The notes under the pieces: generated by a model
Seen by the model: the letters and a program-made list of their open reading frames with translations, nothing else
Told to the model about the DNA's origin: nothing
Database searches by the model: none
Source: Pluralibacter sp. UBA7423
GTDB taxonomy: Bacteria > Pseudomonadota > Gammaproteobacteria > Enterobacterales > Enterobacteriaceae
Direction: 5' to 3'
Assembly (NCBI GenBank): GCA_002470465.1
Contig: DKMD01000004.1
Coordinates: 1,437-18,095, forward strand
Length of the DNA stretch: 16,659 nucleotides
Shown: positions 1-5,996 of the stretch, in pieces
Layout: the number at the start of each line of letters is the position of its first letter
Numbering within the stretch: the first letter of the stretch is position 1
Translations under genes and position numbers: made by a program

Positions 1-1
1 T

Positions 2-220
<219 letters not shown>

Positions 221-245
221 GATTCGCTTAAGCGACATCCAAGTT

Positions 246-278
246 AAAAAGGGCTGGCCGAAAGGCTGGCCCTTTTTT
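246..278 (+). terminator. Rho-independent terminator of the rplS operon
   Basis: An 11-bp stem pairs 249-259 with 264-274, including two G-U pairs, around a GAAA tetraloop. It is followed by a run of six T (273-278) and preceded by A residues that can extend the stem. It lies 26 bases after the rplS stop and separates the ribosomal operon from the accessory genes that follow. Confidence 0.93.
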
Positions 279-374
279 ATGCTCGCAAAGCATGGCTTGT
301 CCTGCCGTTGACGAGCTGATTCATGGACTGCAACAACCAGCGTAGAAATCAGAATAAGTTAAGTTCACAACTCC

Positions 375-403
375 TTGTCAATCATAGGGATTATTGATTT
401 AAT
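375..403 (+). promoter_or_regulatory. Candidate sigma-70 promoter for the methyltransferase gene
   Basis: TTGTCA (375-380, five of six consensus -35 bases), a 17-base spacer and TTTAAT (398-403, five of six consensus -10 bases) lie in an AT-rich stretch. The predicted start point is near 410, giving a leader of about 25 bases. The rest of the 281-434 gap shows no other recognisable gene or repeat. The call rests on sequence match only. Confidence 0.55.
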
Positions 404-434
404 TCACTTTTAAAATTATTACGTGGTGAAATCA

Positions 435-1091
435 ATGAATGGAAGCACAGACAAAGGTGCCCGTGTTTATACCCCAGTAACCCTCAAGCTCTATGACTGG
501 TGGGTGTTGAGTGTTTCCAACCAGTTTGCCTGGAAATGCCCAACGGAAGAGCATTTAGTCCCGCATTTCTTGCGTAACCTCAGCAAGAAGCACATGGACA
601 TCGGCGTCGGCACTGGATTTTACCTGACCCATGCTCCAAAGGACTGCGCTATCTCCCTGATGGATCTGAACAAAACCAGCCTGGATACAGCATCCGCAAG
701 AGCTGGCGATGCAAGGATCGATCGCAGGATCAATCATGACGTTTTTGCCCCGTATGATGCATCCTGCCACAATCAGTTCGACTCTGTGTCTATGTTTTAC
801 TTACTTCACTGTCTGCCTGGGACAATGTCGGATAAAGGCATTGTTATCCGGAATGCTGCTCATGCCTTGACTGACAACGGTGTACTTTATGGTGCCACCA
901 TTCTTGGGGATGGCGTTGAACACAACGCTTTTGGCCGCAAACTGATGGGGATTTATAACCGCAAAGGGATTTTCTCCAACAGCAATGACTCGGAAGCGGG
1001 GTTAAGAGAAATACTCTCGGCATATTTTGCGGACGTCAGTATCAGCGTTGAAGGCACCGTCGCGCTCTTTTCAGCCACACGGAAAAAGTAG
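435..1091 (+). CDS. Class I SAM-dependent methyltransferase, substrate unknown
   Basis: A 218-residue soluble protein with the Rossmann-fold signature of class I methyltransferases. Motif I is HMDIGVGTGFYL (about residues 53-64), which binds S-adenosylmethionine. An acidic strand end follows in ISLMDLNKTSL (Asp77, the usual ribose contact), and FDSVSMFYLLHCLPG sits in the motif IV region. No target-recognition domain for DNA, rRNA or protein is visible, so a small-molecule substrate is a guess. The start is placed at ATG 435, which has a GGTGA 6 bases upstream, rather than at the GTGs at 423 or 426. The gene has its own candidate promoter, is flanked by the rplS terminator, and is not part of the E. 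coli K-12 rplS-yfiB junction. Its codon use looks less GC-rich than that of its neighbours by eye. The family is confident; the function is unknown. Confidence 0.82.
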   Translation: MNGSTDKGARVYTPVTLKLYDWWVLSVSNQFAWKCPTEEHLVPHFLRNLSKKHMDIGVGTGFYLTHAPKDCAISLMDLNKTSLDTASARAGDARIDRRINHDVFAPYDASCHNQFDSVSMFYLLHCLPGTMSDKGIVIRNAAHALTDNGVLYGATILGDGVEHNAFGRKLMGIYNRKGIFSNSNDSEAGLREILSAYFADVSISVEGTVALFSATRKK

Positions 1092-1130
1092 CTGGTGCTG
1101 CATCAGATACGTCATTTGCGTCACAATGGT

Positions 1131-1160
1131 TTAACCGTTATGGCGTTAATCAATTACAAT
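1131..1160 (+). promoter_or_regulatory. Candidate promoter of the DUF2946-PepSY gene pair
   Basis: TTAACC (1131-1136, four of six consensus bases), an 18-base spacer and TACAAT (1155-1160, five of six) lie just before the DUF2946 gene, implying a leader of only about 14 bases. I see no convincing CueR, CusR, Fur or Zur operator around it, although a metal-responsive site would be expected if the genes handle metal. Weak evidence. Confidence 0.35.
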
Positions 1161-1180
1161 GTCTCCGCTCAGGGGGACAG

Positions 1181-1588
1181 ATGGCACAGCACGTAATTCA
1201 ACGTAATCGCAGCAAACGCACCGCGGCCTGGTTCGCGCTGTTTGCTATGGCGTTGATTCTTGTTGCTCCGCTTATCTCGGTTTCCCTGCAAAAAGACCCG
1301 ATGAGCGCGATGCCGGGCATGATGCATCATGATATGTCGGTGATGAGCGAGCATCATGAAGATCCAGGTGCGATACCTGCTCCTGCTGACCATGCCGAGG
1401 CTTGCGGTTACTGCGTCCTGCTGGCGCACGTACCGGGGCTGATGCTCGCGCTTCTGGCGCTGGTATGTGCTCTGCTATTGCGTATTCGCCAGCGACCGCC
1501 GCGGCCCGGCGTTTATATCTGGCACTTCTTCCCATGGTTGACTCCCCACCCGCGCGCGCCGCCGCGTTGTTCTGCTTTTACCTGCTAA
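1181..1588 (+). CDS. DUF2946 family protein, His/Met-rich, probably membrane-anchored
   Basis: 135 residues. The N-terminus is basic (residues 6-13), followed by a hydrophobic segment (about 16-37) that could be a signal anchor. A His/Met-rich stretch then runs from about 41 to 59 and includes MSAMPGMMHHDMSVMSEHH. A CxxC pair (Cys75, Cys78, in HAEACGYCVLLAH) and a second hydrophobic segment (about 85-101) follow, with a proline-rich tail containing RAPP. This order (N-terminal helix, CxYC-like motif, second helix, RAPP tail) is what I recall for DUF2946, whose function is not established. From recollection, such genes often sit beside copper- or iron-related membrane genes. The His/Met content suggests periplasmic metal binding, which is inference. 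The ribosome site AGGGGGA (1171-1177) fixes the ATG. The PepSY gene follows 60 bases later, probably co-transcribed. Confidence 0.8.
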   Translation: MAQHVIQRNRSKRTAAWFALFAMALILVAPLISVSLQKDPMSAMPGMMHHDMSVMSEHHEDPGAIPAPADHAEACGYCVLLAHVPGLMLALLALVCALLLRIRQRPPRPGVYIWHFFPWLTPHPRAPPRCSAFTC

Positions 1589-1598
1589 TCACATAAAA

Positions 1599-1622
1599 GA
1601 ATGGGCGCATTGCGCCACGTTC
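1599..1622 (+). other. Small intergenic hairpin between the DUF2946 and PepSY genes
   Basis: GAATG pairs with CGTTC and GGCGCA with TGCGCC around a one-base centre, with A1617 bulged. No T-run follows directly, so it is not a standard terminator. It could be an mRNA processing or stability element between the two genes, or simply chance. Confidence 0.35.
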
Positions 1623-1648
1623 TCGATTTGCTTTTAAAAAGGAAAAGT

Positions 1649-3010
1649 ATGACAACCTGCACCCTTCGCGCGGCATGGATCACTCTGCTGCGCCGTCTTC
1701 ATTTTGCCGTTGGCCTGTTTGTCGGGCCGTTTATCTTCGTGGCGGCACTGACCGGCACGCTCTATGTCGCGACGCCGCAGCTGGAAAGTCTCCTCTGGCA
1801 TGATGCCCTTACCGCGGAAAAAAGCGGGCAAGCGCATTCCCTGGCGGAACAAATCCGCGTTGCGCAAGCGACCCTCGATCGGCCCTTAGCGCTTTATGCC
1901 GTACGACCTTCACTCACGCCAGGTGAGACAACGCGCGTGATGTTCAGCGATCCCACCCTTGGGGAATCGGAAAGCCGGGCGCTGTTTATCGATCCCGTAA
2001 CGCTTGCCGTGAAGGGCGATATGACGGTCTATGGAACCAGTGGGATTTTGCCGCTGCGCCAGTGGATTGATTATGCTCATCGTTCTCTGTTATTGGGCAA
2101 CATAGGGCGTCTCTACAGCGAGCTTGCGGCATCCTGGATGTGGTTCGCCGCGTGTGGCGGGATTGCGCTATGGTTTTTCACTCGTCCGAAAAGGCGGCTT
2201 AATAATCGCGTGCAGAATAACCGTCGCCTGCACGTGACGCTTGGCTGGCTCCTGCTGGGGGGAATGCTGCTCTTCTCCGCGACGGGGCTGACCTGGTCGC
2301 AATGGGCCGGCGGGAACGTGGATAAGCTTCGTGCTGCCTTAAACTGGATGACGCCGCAGGTGAATACGCAGCTCAACGGGCAGGCCATGACCAGGGATCC
2401 GCATGCTGAACATCATGCAGGGATGAATATGCCAATGATGATGCCACTGGATTTGACGAAGTTTGATGCCGTTCTCCGTCTGGCTCAGCGTAACGGAATT
2501 GTGGCAAGCAGACTCGAAATCAGGCCCGCCAAAAGTCAGGATAAGGCCTGGACCGTGACGGAAATCGATCGCGGATGGCCGACTCAGGTGGATGCTGTCG
2601 CGATCGATGCGGCAAAGATGCAGATTGTCGATCGCACCCGTTTTGCAGACTTCCCGTTAATGGCTAAGCTGACGCGCTGGGGCGTGGATTTCCATATGGG
2701 TTTGCTGTTTGGCGTGGTGAACCAGATCCTGCTGATCGCGTTTGGTACGGCGCTATGCGTGATGATTATCGTGGGCTATCGTCTTTGGTGGGTCCGCCGC
2801 CCTCTGCCAGCGACTTATAATCCGCTAATGACGCTGACGCAAAGCTGGTGCGATCTGGCCGGGCGAGGACGAGTCGCGGTCATCGTGCTGGCGATTTTGC
2901 TCGGCGTTGCGATGCCCGTTCTGGGCGTGAGTCTGTTGCTGTTTGTCGCTGTGGACGTGCTGCGCTGGCGGATGGCAAGCGCAGCAGCTGTAGCAGAGTC
3001 CGTAGAGTAA
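1649..3010 (+). CDS. PepSY-associated TM family protein (PiuB / COG3182-like)
   Basis: 453 residues of the PepSY-TM type, often annotated as iron-regulated membrane protein. Hydrophobic segments lie near residues 19-41, 159-177, 197-214, 352-377 and 408-437. Periplasmic-sized loops after the first and third segments would hold the PepSY-like domains. Histidines characteristic of the family occur in or next to the membrane segments: RRLHFAVG (His18), DYAHRSLLLG (His144), NRRLHVTLGW (His195) and DFHMGLLFG (His349). In some relatives such residues are linked to haem or reductase function. The loop at 251-266 is unusually rich in His and Met (PHAEHHAGMNMPMMMP), matching the upstream DUF2946 protein. 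Start: an in-frame ATG at 1601 exists, but ATG 1649 has AAAAGGA immediately upstream and leads straight into the conserved N-terminus. A role in copper or iron handling is inference. It ends 6 bases from the convergent yfiB stop. Confidence 0.85.
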   Translation: MTTCTLRAAWITLLRRLHFAVGLFVGPFIFVAALTGTLYVATPQLESLLWHDALTAEKSGQAHSLAEQIRVAQATLDRPLALYAVRPSLTPGETTRVMFSDPTLGESESRALFIDPVTLAVKGDMTVYGTSGILPLRQWIDYAHRSLLLGNIGRLYSELAASWMWFAACGGIALWFFTRPKRRLNNRVQNNRRLHVTLGWLLLGGMLLFSATGLTWSQWAGGNVDKLRAALNWMTPQVNTQLNGQAMTRDPHAEHHAGMNMPMMMPLDLTKFDAVLRLAQRNGIVASRLEIRPAKSQDKAWTVTEIDRGWPTQVDAVAIDAAKMQIVDRTRFADFPLMAKLTRWGVDFHMGLLFGVVNQILLIAFGTALCVMIIVGYRLWWVRRPLPATYNPLMTLTQSWCDLAGRGRVAVIVLAILLGVAMPVLGVSLLLFVAVDVLRWRMASAAAVAESVE

Positions 3011-3016
3011 GGCGGA

Positions 3017-3499
3017 TCAGGGCTCGCTGATGACCACCGTCACACGGCGATTTTCGGCGCGGCCCTGTGAGGTTTTGTTGCTTGCGACAGGATATTTCTT
3101 CCCAAGCCCGCGAGTAGTGAGGTTGGCGCGTGGAATATGCGCGCCTTCCGCCCAGGCGTCTGCCACGCGATCGGCGCGCTTAAGCGACAGCGCTTCGTTA
3201 TAGCCATCTTCGCCATAATTATCCGTGTGCCCGTCCATGCGGGCATGCGTCAACCCGGTAGCGGCAAGGCGTGAAGCCATGGTCTGGATCTGCTGGCGGC
3301 TCTCAGGTTTGAGTTGATAATCGTTGGTGTCGAACAGGATTTTGTCTGAAAGCCCTAAAGACCAGTCGCCGTCGCTTTCACTGAACCCCCAGTGCTTCAT
3401 TTCCGTAATCTGTTCCTGAGAGAATTTTCCCTGTGGCGCCTGGCAGCCGCTTAAAAGAAAGGCGGCAAGCAGGGCGGGAGCGGCAAAGCGCTTAAGCAT
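3017..3499 (-). CDS. yfiB: OmpA-family outer-membrane lipoprotein YfiB, activator of the YfiRN switch
   Basis: 160 residues, the same length as E. coli YfiB. A signal peptide ends in a lipobox with Cys19 (LLSGC), then a linker (QAPQGKFSQEQITEM) and an OmpA-like peptidoglycan-binding domain with DGHTDNYGEDGYNEALSLKRA and GRAENRRVTVVI, which carry the Asp and Arg residues that normally grip meso-diaminopimelate. From the family: YfiB binds the periplasmic inhibitor YfiR at the outer membrane and so releases the cyclase DgcN. ATG 3499 is chosen because AAGGA lies 7 bases upstream; an ATG at 3517 overlapping the dgcN stop lacks a well-placed ribosome site. It is the last gene of yfiL-yfiR-dgcN-yfiB. 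Confidence 0.95.
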   Translation of the reverse strand: MLKRFAAPALLAAFLLSGCQAPQGKFSQEQITEMKHWGFSESDGDWSLGLSDKILFDTNDYQLKPESRQQIQTMASRLAATGLTHARMDGHTDNYGEDGYNEALSLKRADRVADAWAEGAHIPRANLTTRGLGKKYPVASNKTSQGRAENRRVTVVISEP

Positions 3500-3513
3500 A
3501 GTGAATTCCTTAT

Positions 3514-4737
3514 TCATGACGACAGTGTCCTCGTACGCTGATTCTTCATCAGGTACATTTTTTTATCAGCCTGCTCCAGCAGCGTTTCCACGCTGCTATG
3601 TTCAGCAGTCAGGGCATAACCAATACTCAGTGAAAAAGGGGTCATATGACCGTTATGCATGCTCATAGCCGGGGTAAAGCGCTGTGCCAGCTCGCCGCAC
3701 AGCCGCTGAACCTGGAGCTCATCGCTGATATTGCTGAGCAGAATGGCGAATTCATCTCCCCCCAGACGGAAGGCGTGATGGGCCTTGCCGCTGAATTCAA
3801 CCAGACGCAGGGCCGTTTCAATCAGGACGTAATCCCCGGCAGTATGACCCCAGGTATCGTTGATGTATTTGAAGTCATCCCCATCCATAAACAGCAGGGC
3901 AGAGCCGGATTTGGCGGCAGGGTCGGCCATCAGGGCATTAATATGAGTGCGGAAGGACGCGCGATTGGGCAGGCCGGTCAGCGGATCGTGCATCGCCGTT
4001 TGCAGAAGCTGATCGTTTTTTGCCTGCAGCGAGTGCTGCCACTGTGCCATTTCATCCAGCAGGCTGTTGAAGTCCTGAGCAAAACGATGAAACTCTTCAA
4101 TACGCTCTTCCGGTACGCGACGGGAAAAATTGCGGTTGGTACGCACGTCATGCGCCACATCAGCAATATTTTGTAGCGCGTTCACAACATCGGCATGAAG
4201 ATGACGCGAAATCACCATTGCTGCTGCCGTTGCCAGCAAGATACAGGTGGTCAGGACGGCAAGCGACGTCCAGATGAAATGGCTTATCAGGCTGTCGCGG
4301 GCGGTAAGTCTGATTTGCCCAATAACATCGCCATTGTGTATTACCGGTTGGGTAGTCGGGCTTGGGAACAGCCAGTGGCTGATCATCAGGTTAAAGCGCT
4401 CGCTGCTGGCTTCACTTTCATAGGTCCAGTGGGCAAAAAGCTGGTCGCGCTTATCGAACACGTCGGCCCGGGCAAACTGGCCCTGTTTGCCCAGCGATGC
4501 CAGCGTATCCGTGGCGGCTGTTTCATCACGAAACACCAATGCAGCTTCAATCGTGTGACTCAGCGTGGCACCGGTCAGCTCGAGGTTCTTCTGTGCATAT
4601 TGCTTCAGCGAAACCACGGAAACAACGCACAGCATCAGCCAGGCCAGCGTCATCGTAATCACGATGCTGGTCATATTGATTCGCCGTAAAGTTCTTTTAA
4701 ACGTCGGGCGCTGCGCGGCGGAGAAATCCTTATTCAT
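3514..4737 (-). CDS. dgcN: Diguanylate cyclase DgcN (YfiN), inner-membrane c-di-GMP synthase
   Basis: Makes c-di-GMP from two GTP. In E. coli it drives biofilm and sessility and also arrests division under envelope stress. 407 residues against 408 in E. coli. Order: a TM segment (about 22-44), a periplasmic CHASE8-like domain containing ISHWLFPSPTTQPV, a second TM (about 152-176), a HAMP segment with NRNFSRRVPEERIEEFHRF, then the cyclase domain with DPLTGLPNR and an intact active site RLGGDEF (GGDEF at 326-330). No RxxD inhibitory site lies at the usual place before GGDEF, as in E. coli, so control should come from YfiR rather than product inhibition. ATG 4737 overlaps the yfiR stop by 8 bases (ATGAATAA), implying coupled translation. 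A TTG at 4755 is a possible but unneeded longer start. Confidence 0.95.
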   Translation of the reverse strand: MNKDFSAAQRPTFKRTLRRINMTSIVITMTLAWLMLCVVSVVSLKQYAQKNLELTGATLSHTIEAALVFRDETAATDTLASLGKQGQFARADVFDKRDQLFAHWTYESEASSERFNLMISHWLFPSPTTQPVIHNGDVIGQIRLTARDSLISHFIWTSLAVLTTCILLATAAAMVISRHLHADVVNALQNIADVAHDVRTNRNFSRRVPEERIEEFHRFAQDFNSLLDEMAQWQHSLQAKNDQLLQTAMHDPLTGLPNRASFRTHINALMADPAAKSGSALLFMDGDDFKYINDTWGHTAGDYVLIETALRLVEFSGKAHHAFRLGGDEFAILLSNISDELQVQRLCGELAQRFTPAMSMHNGHMTPFSLSIGYALTAEHSSVETLLEQADKKMYLMKNQRTRTLSS

Positions 4738-5338
4738 GTTCTTTATTCCGGGCAAGCATTAATACGTCAGGATTGACCCTGACGCCACTTCTTGAAAGTG
4801 CATCAAGATTGACGGAAAACGTGACTCTCTGGGGACGGATTTGCAGGCAAAAGGCGCTGCCAATCGCACAGTCTGGATTCTGTTCTGAAAGGGTGAGCAA
4901 AGGGTGTGATGCAAACTGACGAACGATCGCCTGCTGGCTTTCGGGGGATTCGAGTCCAAAATAGAGGGCATCACAGCGGGAGGCTAATGCTTCCTGTTCA
5001 TTCTGTACCGTAACCGGGTTATAAGGCCTGGTCTCTGCATCGCCTTTTTGCAGGGCGGAAACATAAGCAGAACTTGAGAAAATACAGAGGGTTGGCTTGT
5101 CATTGAGCGCCGGCCAGCGCGTGTAGCTAACAATCCCCGAGACGATTTCGCGGACAGCACTATCCTGCCCGGCAGGTGCTGCAAATACCGGCGTCACGGG
5201 GGACAGAAATACCAGTGCCAGCATTGGCTGGCATAAAACACATCGCCACCGGGTGCTCACGAAAGGTTGCCACGCATCCAGAGTTAAAACATTCATGTAA
5301 GTTATATGAAGACTAACATTATTCATACAACCAGTCAT
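4730..5338 (-). CDS. yfiR: YfiR, periplasmic inhibitor of DgcN
   Basis: The mature part matches the family: EIVSGIVSYTRWPALNDKPT, LCIFSSSAYVSALQ, YFGLESPES and VNLDALSRSGVRVNPDVLMLAR. Four cysteines (LCIF, SRCDA, and PDCAIGSAFC) correspond to those that form regulatory disulfides in homologues, which link cyclase release to periplasmic redox state. The start is uncertain. ATG 5338 has AAGGG 5 bases upstream and gives 202 residues, about 54 of them before the probable cleavage after PVFAA. ATG 5296 gives a more usual signal peptide but shows no ribosome site. E. coli YfiR is about 172 residues with a short signal peptide. The gene lies 66 bases after yfiL and overlaps dgcN by 8. Confidence 0.88.
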   Translation of the reverse strand: MTGCMNNVSLHITYMNVLTLDAWQPFVSTRWRCVLCQPMLALVFLSPVTPVFAAPAGQDSAVREIVSGIVSYTRWPALNDKPTLCIFSSSAYVSALQKGDAETRPYNPVTVQNEQEALASRCDALYFGLESPESQQAIVRQFASHPLLTLSEQNPDCAIGSAFCLQIRPQRVTFSVNLDALSRSGVRVNPDVLMLARNKEHE

Positions 5339-5404
5339 TAGCGCCCTTAATACATTCCGGAAGAAACGCTGGCTATATTATTTTCAGGCTAATTAAGATA
5401 ACGA

Positions 5405-5776
5405 TTAATTCAGCCTGTTGGATTGCGCACCTTCATTCATCCCTTTTTGCCAGGCTTCCCGCAGCGCGGTGGCATCGGGTCTGGAATCGCAGCCTTCGGG
5501 AAATATTTTGCCGGAAACGCCCCAGCCAAAAAGCAGGTGCGTCTGGCAGATATCTTCCAGGCCAATGGCATAACCTTTCAGATAGATGTGGCGATCGACT
5601 TTGGGATCGTTAAGGTCGTTAGCCAGCTGTGCTTCGCTGCGGGCGGTGATGCCGCTTCGCCCGTCGTCGATACCTTCGCCGTACCAGTCCGTGGCGCTTT
5701 TTGGCAGATCCGCGTAGGGATCAAGCTGGCATCCGTTTAGTAAAAGCAGTAATAGCGCGCACAGAATGGGTTTCAT
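5405..5776 (-). CDS. yfiL: YfiL, DUF2799 lipoprotein of unknown role
   Basis: 123 residues: a signal peptide rich in leucine ending in a lipobox with Cys16 (LLNGC), then a small soluble domain containing DWYGEGIDDGRSGI, YLKGYAIGLEDICQ and LREAWQKGMNEG. I recognise this as the DUF2799 family to which E. coli YfiL belongs; no molecular function is established. It is the first gene of the minus-strand run ahead of yfiR-dgcN-yfiB, so an accessory role in the same envelope-sensing switch is plausible but unproven. ATG 5776 is chosen because AGGAG lies 6 bases upstream (CAGGAGATGCTC before ATG); the nearby in-frame ATG at 5782 falls inside that spacing. Confidence 0.87.
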   Translation of the reverse strand: MKPILCALLLLLLNGCQLDPYADLPKSATDWYGEGIDDGRSGITARSEAQLANDLNDPKVDRHIYLKGYAIGLEDICQTHLLFGWGVSGKIFPEGCDSRPDATALREAWQKGMNEGAQSNRLN

Positions 5777-5830
5777 GAGCATCTCCTGAACAGGTATTTT
5801 CAGCATAGCCTGTTCGATGCCTATCGCGAG

Positions 5831-5848
5831 TGGAATGTTTTGTTTACA
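5831..5848 (+). promoter_or_regulatory. Distal weak TyrR box upstream of aroF
   Basis: TGGAAT-GTTTTG-TTTACA matches the TyrR consensus TGTAAA-N6-TTTACA with four of six bases in the left arm and all six in the right. It lies 52 bp upstream of the strong box, so cooperative looping is possible. E. coli aroF also has a remote TyrR box. Confidence 0.5.
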
Positions 5849-5882
5849 ATAAAAAGCAAGATAAATGCGAGAAATGGCCTGA

Positions 5883-5900
5883 TGTAAATTTATATTTACG
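5883..5900 (+). promoter_or_regulatory. Strong TyrR box upstream of aroF
   Basis: TGTAAATTTATATTTACG has a perfect left arm and five of six right-arm bases of the TyrR palindrome. It lies just upstream of the aroF -35 element. By family knowledge TyrR bound with tyrosine represses aroF-tyrA. Confidence 0.85.
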
Positions 5901-5905
5901 AATTA

Positions 5906-5923
5906 TGGATTGAAATCTTTACC
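5906..5923 (+). promoter_or_regulatory. Weak TyrR box overlapping the aroF -35 element
   Basis: TGGATT-GAAATC-TTTACC matches three left-arm and five right-arm bases of the TyrR palindrome. It covers the -35 hexamer, and its centre is 23 bp from the strong box, close to two helical turns. This is the usual arrangement of a strong and a weak box filled cooperatively by a TyrR hexamer in the presence of tyrosine. Confidence 0.6.
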
Positions 5924-5937
5924 GTGTGTGGTAATGT
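5910..5937 (+). promoter_or_regulatory. aroF-tyrA promoter
   Basis: TTGAAA (5910-5915), a 16-base spacer and TAATGT (5932-5937) are in the position of the E. coli aroF promoter; the start point should be near 5944. A small CCTCA/TGAGG hairpin (5946-5956) lies at the start of the leader. The -10 match is weak. Confidence 0.6.
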
Positions 5938-5996
5938 AGACACATCCTCAATGAGGAAACCAAACTATCGCAAACGAGCTATACAGGATCGCCATC

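Noticed and set aside
281..434. A recombinase attachment site or mobile-element scar after rplS
   Set aside because: No direct repeat of the rplS end is found at the far side near 3010, and there is no integrase or transposase remnant.
1092..1180. A metal-responsive operator (CueR, CusR, Fur or Zur type) before the DUF2946 gene
   Set aside because: Short partial matches such as GTCATTTGCGTCA exist, but none forms the required palindrome at proper spacing.
3646..4176. Plus-strand open frames opposite dgcN
   Set aside because: They oppose an intact GGDEF protein with correct motifs; no start signal or domain is visible.
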